In this document: piece by piece, positions 1-6,106 of the stretch | Layout of the letters: the number at the start of each line of letters is the position of its first letter | How positions within the stretch are numbered: position 1 is the first letter of the stretch | NCBI RefSeq assembly: GCF_938040765.1 | Contig: NZ_CALIAA010000232.1 | Coordinates: 1-13,018, forward strand | DNA: 13,018 nucleotides | Reading direction: 5' to 3' | Source: an uncultured Fretibacterium sp. | GTDB taxonomy: Bacteria > Synergistota > Synergistia > Synergistales > Aminobacteriaceae | Translations under genes and position numbers: made by a program | The notes under the pieces: generated by a model | What the model was told of the DNA's origin: nothing | The model's database searches: none | The model's input: the letters and a program-made list of their open reading frames with translations, nothing else

Positions 1-227
1 ACGCCGGCGTCACGGCAGACTGACTGACCGCCTTCCAGGATGCGGGCGATGACATCGTGCGGCAGCACGTTGATGGGCATGCCGACGATGGCCAGCGCCA
101 TCAGCGGCTTGCCGCCCATGGCATAGACATCGGAGAGCGCGTTGGTGGCGGCGATGCGGCCGAAGTCGTAGGGGTCATCGACGATCGGCATGAAGAAATC
201 GGTGGTGGCGACGATGGCCTGCTCGTC
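1..227 (-). pseudogene. selD: Selenophosphate synthetase (SelD) internal fragment, in frame behind a chemoreceptor N-terminus; open at window edge
   Basis: Residues from about 81 of the minus-strand frame that starts at 467 read as SelD (selenide, water dikinase), which makes the selenophosphate needed for selenocysteine. The diagnostic stretches are TTDFFMPIVDDPYDFGRIAA, then ALSDVYAMGGKP, then GMPINVLP and EGGQSVCRDAG. They match the region of E. coli SelD from roughly residue 65 onward, from memory. The normal SelD N-terminus is absent, including the catalytic Cys/Sec and Lys in the GCGCK-type loop, so this polypeptide could not work as SelD even if translated. The variant looks more proteobacterial (FFMP, DFGRIAATNA) than Firmicute-like. 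The join to the chemoreceptor part lies near 207-236 and cannot be placed exactly. The frame stays open to base 1. SelD identity is confident; a natural fusion is doubtful. Confidence 0.7.
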
Positions 228-467
228 GTTGACGCTTGACTGCAGCCAGTTCTGCCGCACGACCTCGGCCGCGGTATCAAGGACGGAGACGGCCGTATCG
301 AAGCGCGCATCGATGGCTTTGGCGGAAGCCTTGACGGTGTCCATCGCTGCGGAATTCACCAGACCTATGATGACCGACCGGCCGCGGACATAGGTGACGG
401 CCGTCATGGCCGCAATTACGAAGAGCACGAAGAACAGCATCAGATACAGCTTCCTGCGGATTGTCAT
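228..467 (-). CDS. Methyl-accepting chemotaxis (Cache-type) receptor N-terminus, interrupted
   Basis: The minus-strand frame starts at ATG 467-465, behind an AGAGAGG Shine-Dalgarno about nine bases upstream. It opens with MTIRRKLYLML and a hydrophobic segment at residues 8-25, followed by YVRGRS and a helical region to about residue 78. A short basic N-terminus, one membrane helix and an amphipathic periplasmic start is the usual beginning of a chemoreceptor with an extracytoplasmic Cache sensor. Only about 78 residues remain before the frame turns into SelD sequence; no sensor core, second membrane helix, HAMP or signalling domain is seen. The chemoreceptor call rests on the membrane-anchor pattern alone, so another single-pass sensor such as a histidine kinase is possible. 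Confidence 0.5.
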
Positions 468-539
468 TCGGAACGACCTCTCTCGTTATGATGGATTTCA
501 CGACGCCGCGGACCGGAACCCTGTCTTGGCATGGAGGCT

Positions 540-584
540 ATTATACCCCCCATTCCCGCTCTGAACCATTTGCAAACCATTTGC
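540..584 (-). promoter_or_regulatory. Possible promoter of the chemoreceptor-like gene with tandem 11-bp repeats
   Basis: On the minus strand a perfect TATAAT lies at 545-540, about 73 bases before the ATG at 467. The -35 position has only a weak hexamer (TGGTTC, 568-563, spacing 17). The -35 zone overlaps two copies of AACCATTTGC (plus-strand orientation) at 564-573 and 575-584, set 11 bp apart, about one helical turn. A regulator binding the repeats could replace a good -35. The rest of the 468-683 gap shows only a short inverted repeat at 681-694 over the pyrD stop, without a T tract. Confidence 0.35.
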
Positions 585-683
585 CGGCGTGACGATTTTG
601 CCGTCTTTCCTCGGGTACTCGCGACCGCGTGCCGATCACAAGGGGCGAGAACGACGAAGCATGTGGGGGACCGGGGTTTTGAA

Positions 684-1595
684 TCACACGATTCCCCGGA
701 TCTCGGAGAGGTTCGCGATACCCTCCTTCTCCATGAAGGCCTCGATCCCCTCGATGATATCCAAGGCGATGTCCGGGTTAGTGAAGGTCGCGGTGCCGAC
801 CTGCACCGCCGTCGCGCCGGCCATGATGAACTCCACCGCATCGCGCCAGGCGGCGATGCCTCCGATCCCCATGACGGGGATCTTGACCGCGTGGGCGACC
901 TGATGCGTCATGCGCAGCGAGATCGGCCGGACGGCCGGGCCCGAGAGGCCGGCATAGACGTTCTCGAAGACTGGCCTGCGCCTGTCGATATCGACGGCCA
1001 GCGCGAGGTAGGTGTTCGTGAGCGAAAGGCCGTCCGCCCCCTCCTCCTCGCAGGCCCGGGCGAGGGCCACGATGTCCTCCGCGTTGGGGGAGAGCTTGAC
1101 GACGAGCTTGTGCCGGCACTCCCGGCGCAGGATGCGGACGACCTCGCGCGCCGTCTCCGTCCTGACCCCGAAGTTCATGCCGCCCTGCTTCACGTTGGGA
1201 CAGGAGATGTTGAGCTCCAGCAGGTCGAGCTTCGCGTCGTTGAGGAGCGAAACGCCCTCGATGTAGTCCTCGATGCTGTGCCCTCCCAGGTTGACGATGT
1301 TCGCCACGTCGTGCCCGTTGATCCAGTCGAGCTCGTCCTCGAGGAAACCGCGCACGCCGGGGTTCTCCAGCCCGATGCTGTTCATGAGCCCGCTGGGCGT
1401 CTCCCAGACGCGGATGCCCTCGTTGCCGCTGCGCGGGTTCAGCGTGAGCCCCTTGGAGGCGATCCCGCCGAGCCTCGAGATGTCGAAGTATCCGCCGAGC
1501 TCGCGCCCGAATCCGCAGGTGCCCGAGGCGAGCACTACGGGGTTCTTCATCGCGACCCCGGCGAAGCTCACCGCCGGGCACGCCGCATTCGCCAT
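684..1595 (-). CDS. pyrD: Dihydroorotate dehydrogenase, class 1B catalytic subunit
   Basis: This 303-residue FMN enzyme oxidises dihydroorotate to orotate in pyrimidine synthesis, in the cytoplasm, passing electrons to NAD+ through PyrK. ATG 1595-1593 follows AGGAGGTG eight bases upstream, which fixes the start. Visible motifs are NPVVLASGTCGFG (18-30), SKGLT (48-52), NSIGLENPG (72-80), and LNISCPNVK (128-136) with the class 1 catalytic Cys132. VVKLSPN (165-171), SLTNTY (191-196) and MGIGGI (242-247) supply FMN and phosphate contacts. Length is normal for class 1B. It starts two bases after the pyrK stop, so the two are translationally coupled. The frame is intact. Confidence 0.96.
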   Translation of the reverse strand: MANAACPAVSFAGVAMKNPVVLASGTCGFGRELGGYFDISRLGGIASKGLTLNPRSGNEGIRVWETPSGLMNSIGLENPGVRGFLEDELDWINGHDVANIVNLGGHSIEDYIEGVSLLNDAKLDLLELNISCPNVKQGGMNFGVRTETAREVVRILRRECRHKLVVKLSPNAEDIVALARACEEEGADGLSLTNTYLALAVDIDRRRPVFENVYAGLSGPAVRPISLRMTHQVAHAVKIPVMGIGGIAAWRDAVEFIMAGATAVQVGTATFTNPDIALDIIEGIEAFMEKEGIANLSEIRGIV

Positions 1596-1597
1596 CG

Positions 1598-2296
1598 TCA
1601 GAACACCTCCTCTGCGGGGAAGACGGGGCCGTCCGTGCAGACCTTCCTGCGCCCCCTCGTCGTTCCACAGCTGCAGGCGAGACACGCGCCGAAGCCGCAG
1701 GCCATCCTCTTTTCCAGGCTGACGTAGAGCTTCGTCCCGGAGGCTCGGCATTTGCCGTAAAGCGTCCTCATCATGACCTCCGGACCGCAGGTCAGCACGC
1801 AGTCGTAGTCTCCGGGGTCGATCTCGTCCGTGATGAAGCCCCCGACCTTCACCGTGGTCCTGTCGCCGACGGCGCGGTACTCCTCGGCCAGCAGGACCTC
1901 GTCGCTGAAACCGAGAAAGAGGTCGACGGCCGTCGCCGGACCGTGCGCCCCGAGGGTCCTCGCGGCGAGGTAGAGGGGGGCGATGCCGGCCCCGCCGCCC
2001 ACCAGGGCGACCCTTCCCGAGACGAGGGGAAAGGCGTTGCCCAGGACCCGCCCGGTCTCGACCGCGTCCCCCTCCCGGCACCGTGAGAGCAGGTCCGTGC
2101 CCTCGCCGACCGCCCGATACAGGAAGCTCAGCGTTTCGGCGTCGGCGTCGAAGACGCTGACGGGACGCGAGAGAAGGGGATAGCGGCCCCAGGCGCGCAG
2201 CATACAGAACTGCCCCATTCGGGCGCCGTTGGGCTGTGCCACCCTCATAAGATAAAAGTCCCGAGAAACTCGTCTGTTCGACAATACCTGGGGCAC
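1598..2296 (-). CDS. pyrK: Dihydroorotate dehydrogenase electron-transfer subunit
   Basis: The 232-residue PyrK carries FAD and a [2Fe-2S] cluster and moves electrons from PyrD's FMN to NAD+. The FAD-binding RPVS is at 44-47, the nucleotide-binding GGGAGIAP at 100-107 and the NAD-site CGP at 170-172. The cluster ligands are Cys200, Cys205, Cys208 and Cys220 in CGFGACLAC...C. The start is GTG 2296-2294, behind GGAGGGG about seven bases upstream; the earliest in-frame ATG would cut into the flavodoxin-reductase-like fold. It lies directly upstream of pyrD, the standard order for the heterotetrameric class 1B enzyme. Length and motifs are complete. Confidence 0.95.
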   Translation of the reverse strand: MPQVLSNRRVSRDFYLMRVAQPNGARMGQFCMLRAWGRYPLLSRPVSVFDADAETLSFLYRAVGEGTDLLSRCREGDAVETGRVLGNAFPLVSGRVALVGGGAGIAPLYLAARTLGAHGPATAVDLFLGFSDEVLLAEEYRAVGDRTTVKVGGFITDEIDPGDYDCVLTCGPEVMMRTLYGKCRASGTKLYVSLEKRMACGFGACLACSCGTTRGRRKVCTDGPVFPAEEVF

Positions 2297-2343
2297 GGCA
2301 CGCCCCTCCTTCGTTTACCGTTCAATTTTGGGGCTTGGAAAAA

Positions 2344-2371
2344 ACGATATCATCTCACTGCGTCGAATCAA
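2344..2371 (-). promoter_or_regulatory. Possible pyrKD promoter
   Basis: On the minus strand TTGATT (2371-2366) and TATCGT (2349-2344) are 16 bp apart, each matching sigma-70 consensus at four of six positions. They lie about 50 bases before the pyrK GTG. The -35 falls inside the hairpin at 2361-2394, so termination and initiation signals may overlap. No PyrR-type leader or attenuator could be recognised. Confidence 0.25.
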
Positions 2372-2394
2372 AGCCTCAAGGCTTCGCTTCGACG
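2361..2394. repeat. Interrupted inverted repeat between rpn and pyrK
   Basis: CGTCGAA and TTCGACG form a 7-bp outer stem, AAGCC and GGCTT a 5-bp inner stem around a TCAA loop, separated by a symmetric 3x3 internal loop. It follows the Rpn stop at 2449. There is no T tract directly after it on the minus strand; six Ts come about 15 bases later. It may be a weak terminator or a processing hairpin. Confidence 0.5.
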
Positions 2395-2411
2395 TAAGCG
2401 CCCAACGCGCC

Positions 2412-2433
2412 CCGCGAGGCTGACGCCTCACGG
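2412..2433. repeat. Second small hairpin after the rpn stop
   Basis: GAGGC (2416-2420) pairs with GCCTC (2425-2429) around a TGAC loop. An outer CCG/CGG pair (2412-2414 and 2431-2433) extends it past one mismatch. It sits between the Rpn stop codon and the larger hairpin at 2361-2394. No T tract is attached. Confidence 0.4.
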
Positions 2434-2448
2434 AAGGCGGTTGTCTGC

Positions 2449-2685
2449 TTACAGAGCATCGACCTCTTCGAGGGTGAGGCTGGTGGCCTCGGCGACCTTG
2501 GCGGGCTCCAACCCCATGCGAAGCAGCTTCCGGGCCGTCTCCATCCGGGCGAGCCGGATACCCTCGGACCTGCCAAGCTGAATGCCTCTTGCCTCTCCGA
2601 GCTGAATGCCCTCGGTCCTGCCGAGCTGAATGCCCTCGGTCCTGCCTTTTTCAATACCCTTGCGCTCCATGATGCTGACGTACAT
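2449..2685 (-). CDS. Candidate intragenic short Rpn product (RpnS-like antitoxin)
   Basis: An in-frame ATG (2685-2683, Met442 of the fusion) follows AAGGAGG eight bases upstream, as good a ribosome site as any in the window although it lies deep inside the gene. Translation from it gives 78 residues that start MYVSIMERKG, hold all four GRTEGIQL-type repeats and end in a helix with EEVDAL. E. coli rpn genes are known to encode a C-terminal short protein from an internal start that blocks the toxic full-length nuclease. Position and frame fit that arrangement. The match is by layout only; expression is unproven, and purine-rich Glu-Lys codons can resemble a Shine-Dalgarno by chance. Confidence 0.4.
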   Translation of the reverse strand: MYVSIMERKGIEKGRTEGIQLGRTEGIQLGEARGIQLGRSEGIRLARMETARKLLRMGLEPAKVAEATSLTLEEVDAL

Positions 2686-3489
2686 GCGTCCCGCCTCCTT
2701 CGCTCGTTCCAGCTCTTCTTCCCACTCCTCGTACTCCCGTGAGCTCCCGTCCTCCGTCAGATGAATAACACCCTCCATGAAGGTCAGTAACTGTGCCTTG
2801 TCATCGTGACTCCAGCCCCGCTTGTCCAAAAGGCCCAGCATCTCCTTAAGGTAATCCAGCTTGCGCGCCTCGCTGCCCCGGCTCTTCCACGCCCGAAGCC
2901 CCGCCAGATGCGCCCAATCGAAGGGGTTTTCGCTCGCCTTCAATGCTTCCTCGTCCCCCTCGTAAATCCTGAAAACCGGGAACTCGTAGCTCACCTTGGT
3001 CCTGTAGCCCTCCCAGCAATAGACGCCGCTCGACTGCGCCTTTGACAACGGCTCGATGAGAAGGGCCAACGCAATCACAGGCCTTCGGTAGCGTCCCTCC
3101 AGCAACCCCCGGTAACGGTGCATCCTGAGGGGAAAGTCCTCGTTTCCGCCCCTGCCTTGCACCTCCGCATGAAGGAGAATCCAGGCGTTTTCGCCGGAGC
3201 GGAGAGGAACATCCGCCAGGAGATCGACGAAGCGGTTCTCGTCCGGCTCTCCCCCCTCCGGCCTTCGGGTAAAACGTGCCAGCCGACGCAGTTCCTTATC
3301 GAGGAAAACGACGTCCCGTTTGTCGTCGATATCGCGGGCCAGCTCGGGCAGAAGAGAGTGGAGCATGGGGACGAAGAATCGGGACAGCAGGTCCTTCCAA
3401 AGCAGGTCGTCGCGGCGGGCCTCTCCACCGCCCTTCTCCTCGGTATTCGCCGGGTGATCCTTCCCCTTTAGGCTCATATTTTGACTCAT
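2449..3489 (-). CDS. rpn: Rpn-family recombination-promoting nuclease, internal start inside the mobB frame
   Basis: ATG 3489-3487 is preceded by GGAGGTGAGGTC, a near-perfect Shine-Dalgarno seven bases away, so a free 346-residue Rpn protein is likely made besides or instead of the fusion. Rpn proteins are PD-(D/E)XK DNA endonucleases linked in E. coli to recombination and phage defence. Around the core come DLLWKDLLSRFF, a typical opening, then RFVDLLADV, AEVQG, PLRMHRYR and RPVIALALLIEP. The C-terminal third has acidic helices followed by GRTEGIQL repeats. Length is normal for the family. The gene is alone, with no transposase partner or terminal repeats, so independent transposition is not indicated. 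Confidence 0.65.
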   Translation of the reverse strand: MSQNMSLKGKDHPANTEEKGGGEARRDDLLWKDLLSRFFVPMLHSLLPELARDIDDKRDVVFLDKELRRLARFTRRPEGGEPDENRFVDLLADVPLRSGENAWILLHAEVQGRGGNEDFPLRMHRYRGLLEGRYRRPVIALALLIEPLSKAQSSGVYCWEGYRTKVSYEFPVFRIYEGDEEALKASENPFDWAHLAGLRAWKSRGSEARKLDYLKEMLGLLDKRGWSHDDKAQLLTFMEGVIHLTEDGSSREYEEWEEELERAKEAGRMYVSIMERKGIEKGRTEGIQLGRTEGIQLGEARGIQLGRSEGIRLARMETARKLLRMGLEPAKVAEATSLTLEEVDAL

Positions 3490-4008
3490 GACCTCACCTC
3501 CGCGCGGCATTCCAGACAGGATCAGCCTGGCGATTCCCGCGACGTCGTCCGGGGCGAAGCACGGCGCCGCAAATGCGTTGGCGGTCTCCGGCCCCACTGC
3601 GGCCCAGACCGGCGGGGCTATCGGGACCGGCTCGCCCCCCAGGACGACGACCTTGGGCCATTCCGACCCCTTCAGTCCCTCGGCCAGGATCAGGTCCATG
3701 TCGGACATCAGGTCCAGGAGCGTCTCCAGCTCCGGCTCCCCGTCCCGGAAGAGCGCCCAGCGCCGAGCCGAGAATACGGCCGACGCCCTGGCGCCCGCCG
3801 CGCGGTGCCGCCAGCTGTCCGTCCCCTCCCGGTCCGGGCTCCCGCCCAAATCGAAATCGTGCCCGTCGTGCTTGAGGGTCCCAACGGCCAGGCCGAGCTC
3901 CGAGAGATGCCGCACCAGCCGTGCCATCAACAGCGTCTTGCCCGACTTCTTGGCCCCACAGATGCAGACGACCGGCGGGCGGGCGGTCAGGGGAAGAAGG
4001 AAAGACAT
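2449..4008 (-). CDS. mobB: MobB-Rpn fusion: MGD-biosynthesis GTPase adapter joined in frame to an Rpn-family PD-(D/E)XK nuclease
   Basis: One open frame of 519 residues holds two unrelated modules. Residues 1-168 are MobB, a GTP-binding partner of MobA in molybdopterin-guanine-dinucleotide synthesis. They show the P-loop GAKKSGKT (18-25), KHDGHDFD (46-53), DREGTDSWRHRAAGA (59-73) and LILAEGLKGS (106-115). MobB proteins normally end near here. Instead of a stop, the frame runs through RGGEV, which is the translated Shine-Dalgarno of the next gene, into an Rpn/transposase_31 protein starting at Met174. The nuclease core shows RFVDLLADV (Asp262) and LLHAEVQ (Glu282, Gln284). The tail has four 8-residue repeats (455-486). 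ATG 4008 has only a weak ribosome site; it begins 44 bases after the moeA stop. The Rpn half may also be made separately from 3489. Confidence 0.85.
   Translation of the reverse strand: MSFLLPLTARPPVVCICGAKKSGKTLLMARLVRHLSELGLAVGTLKHDGHDFDLGGSPDREGTDSWRHRAAGARASAVFSARRWALFRDGEPELETLLDLMSDMDLILAEGLKGSEWPKVVVLGGEPVPIAPPVWAAVGPETANAFAAPCFAPDDVAGIARLILSGMPRGGEVMSQNMSLKGKDHPANTEEKGGGEARRDDLLWKDLLSRFFVPMLHSLLPELARDIDDKRDVVFLDKELRRLARFTRRPEGGEPDENRFVDLLADVPLRSGENAWILLHAEVQGRGGNEDFPLRMHRYRGLLEGRYRRPVIALALLIEPLSKAQSSGVYCWEGYRTKVSYEFPVFRIYEGDEEALKASENPFDWAHLAGLRAWKSRGSEARKLDYLKEMLGLLDKRGWSHDDKAQLLTFMEGVIHLTEDGSSREYEEWEEELERAKEAGRMYVSIMERKGIEKGRTEGIQLGRTEGIQLGEARGIQLGRSEGIRLARMETARKLLRMGLEPAKVAEATSLTLEEVDAL
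2551..2646 (-). repeat. Four tandem 24-bp units in the rpn tail
   Basis: Four in-frame 24-bp units encode GRTEGIQL, GRTEGIQL, GEARGIQL and GRSEGIRL (residues 455-486 of the fusion). The first two are nearly identical at the DNA level, which points to recent duplication. Unit count could vary by slippage or recombination without breaking the frame. The glycine every eight residues with charged and hydrophobic positions suggests a repetitive interaction surface. Confidence 0.8.
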
Positions 4009-4051
4009 CTCAACCGATCGAGGCGCTTGCGCGGCAGGCAGGGCCGGCCCC

Positions 4052-5308
4052 TTATCGGGCCCGCCAGATCCGCACGGCGTCGCCCGCGCGCAGCCCGCCG
4101 TTTCCGGCGGGGATGTCGATCAGCACGTCGCTGTCCGCCACATTGGCGATCATCCCCGGGGAGTTCTCCCCAGGCTCGGGCACACGGACGCGCGGGCCGT
4201 GGAGCGCCGCCCGCAGGAACCGGCGCATCGGGCTTCCCTTGGGGTAGTCGTTTTCCATCTCCGCCGTCTCCGGCCGCAGCGCCAGCCCCACGTCCCCCGT
4301 CAGGGCCGCGAGGACCGGGCGGACGAAGAGCTGGAGGTTCACGAACATCGCAAACGGGTTCCCGGAGAGCGCGGCCAGGACCGTCCGGCCCATGCGGACG
4401 ACCATCACGGGGGTCCCCGGCTTCACCTTCACCCGGCGAAAGATCGTGTGGGCCCCGAGCCGGTCGAACACATCGTGAAAGATATCCTTGTCCCCCGTGG
4501 ACACCCCGCCGGAGGTCACGACCAGGTCGCAGTCCGAGAGCCCGCGGATAACCTCGGCGACGTGCTCCACGTCGTCGGGCATATGGCCGAGGTTCCGGGG
4601 AGCCAGCCCATGGGCGAGCTCCCGGAGCGCGAAGTCCATGACCAGGGAGTTGGAATCTCGAATCTTTCCCGGTCCGAGGGGCGTCCCCGGCGGAACGAGC
4701 TCGTCGCCCGTCGAGAAGACGGCGATTCGCGGACGGCGGCGGACCGGGAGCAGGGCCAGACCCGACGAGGCCAGGACCCCGATGGACCGGGAGTCCACCC
4801 TCGTCCCCGCGCGCGCGGCGACCGCCCCGGCCCGGATGTCCTCGCCGCGAAAACAGTAGTTCTCGTGGCGCCTCAACGGGGACGAGAGGCGGATAGTCTC
4901 CCCGCCCTCCTCCACCCGCTCGAAGGGGACGACGCAGTCCGCGCCCTCGGGGATCGGGGCGCCGGTCATCAGACGCACGGCTGTGCCGGGGACGACCGCG
5001 ATATCCCCCATGCGCCCTGCGTGGACCGTGTCCGCAACGGACAGGACGACGGGAGCGTCCGGAGCCGCCCCCTGCGTGTCCGCGCTCCGCAGCGCATAGC
5101 CGTCCAGCGGCGAACGGTCGAACGGCGGAAGGTCCCCCTCCATCCGGACAGCCTCGGAGAGCACCCGCCCCAGGCCCTCGGCCGGAGGGACCCGCTCCGT
5201 CTCGACGATAGGGGCGACGTCGCGTTCGATCAGCGCCAGCGCCGTCTCCAGCTCAACGCTCGTCCGGCCGTCGTTCCTCTCCCTGTCTTCCCTTCTGAGA
5301 TCCCTCAT
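4052..5308 (-). CDS. moeA: Molybdopterin molybdotransferase MoeA
   Basis: The 418-residue MoeA inserts molybdate (or tungstate) into adenylylated molybdopterin. Diagnostic motifs are PPFDRSPLDGYA (61-72), MTGAPIPEGAD (114-124), FSTGDEL (198-204), RDSNS (217-221), VTSGGVSTGDKD (264-275), KPGTP (296-300) and ALSGNP (313-318), followed by the small C-terminal beta domain. ATG 5308-5306 has GGGAGG six bases upstream and shares ATGA with the mobA stop, so the pair is translationally coupled. Length is normal. No fused MogA-type domain is present. Its place between mobA and mobB, downstream of a bis-MGD formate dehydrogenase, suggests it serves that enzyme. Confidence 0.95.
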   Translation of the reverse strand: MRDLRREDRERNDGRTSVELETALALIERDVAPIVETERVPPAEGLGRVLSEAVRMEGDLPPFDRSPLDGYALRSADTQGAAPDAPVVLSVADTVHAGRMGDIAVVPGTAVRLMTGAPIPEGADCVVPFERVEEGGETIRLSSPLRRHENYCFRGEDIRAGAVAARAGTRVDSRSIGVLASSGLALLPVRRRPRIAVFSTGDELVPPGTPLGPGKIRDSNSLVMDFALRELAHGLAPRNLGHMPDDVEHVAEVIRGLSDCDLVVTSGGVSTGDKDIFHDVFDRLGAHTIFRRVKVKPGTPVMVVRMGRTVLAALSGNPFAMFVNLQLFVRPVLAALTGDVGLALRPETAEMENDYPKGSPMRRFLRAALHGPRVRVPEPGENSPGMIANVADSDVLIDIPAGNGGLRAGDAVRIWRAR

Positions 5309-5910
5309 GTCCGCCTCCCGTTTCCGCCGTTTCGCTCCCGCCGGAGCCCGAGGGCCCGGCGATAGTCCTCCGGCGTATTGATATTGAAAAAAGCGTCCTC
5401 CGCAAAGGGATAGCCGCCCTCCGCGACCAGGCGAACATGAAGCTCCGGTCCCTCCAGCAGGGACCGGAGCTTCAGGCGCCCTTCCTCCAGCAGCGCCCCC
5501 GCCCGCACCGCAAGCGAGGCGCGATAGAGCGCGCAGAGGGGCTCACAGCGCCCGCCCGGGTACGGCAGAATCACGTCCGCCCCGGGACGGAGCCCTTTCA
5601 TATGCTCCACCAGACCGACATCGAAAAAGGGCATATCGCAGGGGAGCAACAGGACGAACTCCCCCCGCGCATGGGTCAGCGCCGCGTGGAGCCCCCGCAT
5701 GGAACTGGGCGGGCCGCCGAGGTCCGGGACGAACCTCACGCCCGCAAGGCCCGGAAAGCCCGCGCGGCCCACGACCAGCACCTCGTCCGCGCAGGAGGCG
5801 GCCCGGTCCGTCATAACCTTCAGCAGCGGGACCCCGTCCAGAAGGAGCGACGCCTTGTCCCACCCCATGCGGGTGCTTTGCCCGCCCGCCAGCACCGCGG
5901 CCGTGAGCAT
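5305..5910 (-). CDS. mobA: Molybdenum cofactor guanylyltransferase MobA
   Basis: MobA transfers GMP from GTP to Mo-molybdopterin, giving the guanine-dinucleotide form used by FdhA. The 201 residues open with the nucleotidyltransferase signature LAGGQSTRMGWDKA (7-20). VPDLGGPPSSMRGLHAAL (61-78) and LLLPCDMPFF (87-96), the metal and nucleotide site, follow. NINTPEDY near the end is typical of the family. The start is uncertain: ATG 5910-5908 fits homologues, while TTG 5916-5914 would add two residues; neither has a clear Shine-Dalgarno. It overlaps moeA by four bases. The upstream gap to fdhA is filled by hairpins. Confidence 0.93.
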   Translation of the reverse strand: MLTAAVLAGGQSTRMGWDKASLLLDGVPLLKVMTDRAASCADEVLVVGRAGFPGLAGVRFVPDLGGPPSSMRGLHAALTHARGEFVLLLPCDMPFFDVGLVEHMKGLRPGADVILPYPGGRCEPLCALYRASLAVRAGALLEEGRLKLRSLLEGPELHVRLVAEGGYPFAEDAFFNINTPEDYRRALGLRRERNGGNGRRT

Positions 5911-5937
5911 GGACAAAAGCTAAAGACCGGAGAAAAC

Positions 5938-6091
5938 TTTGGGGCTCTGCCCCAAACCCCGCCAAGGGACTTGTCCCTTGGAACCCTTTGATCTTTTCCG
6001 GTACGGGGGTAAAACCCCCGTACCGGAAAAGATAGATGGGGGTGCCGGGGAACTCGTTCCCCGGCCGGGGGCCTGGGGGCAGCGTCCCCAG
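5938..6091. repeat. Mosaic of five GC-rich hairpins between fdhA and mobA
   Basis: Five inverted repeats follow one another: 5938-5956 (8-bp stem, TCT loop), 5962-5981 (9-bp stem), 5991-6033 (a perfect 20-bp stem around AAA), 6044-6065 (9-bp stem, CTCG loop) and 6073-6091 (CTGGGG/CCCCAG). Together they fill most of the 196 bases between the fdhA stop and the mobA start. The motifs resemble dispersed intergenic palindromes (GGGGCTCTGCCCC type) seen in several high-GC anaerobes. No hairpin is followed by a T tract on the minus strand, so they look more like mRNA-stabilising or attenuating structures than simple intrinsic terminators. Confidence 0.8.
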
Positions 6092-6106
6092 AGTCTTTCC
6101 GGCCCT

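Noticed and set aside
684..2081. A 465-codon minus-strand frame that would join a pyrK-frame relative to pyrD
   Set aside because: The part upstream of 1595 is out of frame with PyrK. PyrD has a strong ribosome site at 1595 and PyrK's motifs are in another frame.
2551..2646. CRISPR-like repeats
   Set aside because: The 24-bp units are contiguous with no spacers and are in-frame coding repeats.
2376..2654. A 92-codon minus-strand frame (GPRAFSS repeats) over the rpn tail
   Set aside because: It is the 24-bp repeat read in another frame and continues past the Rpn stop into hairpins, with no ribosome site.
3488..5365. A 625-codon plus-strand frame opposite moeA and mobB
   Set aside because: Its translation is rich in Arg, Pro and Gly with no domain; it is the antisense shadow of GC-rich genes whose motifs are clear on the minus strand.
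5991..6033. Intrinsic terminator of fdhA
   Set aside because: The 20-bp stem is perfect but no T tract follows on the minus strand and it is one of five adjacent hairpins, so it is listed as part of a repeat mosaic.
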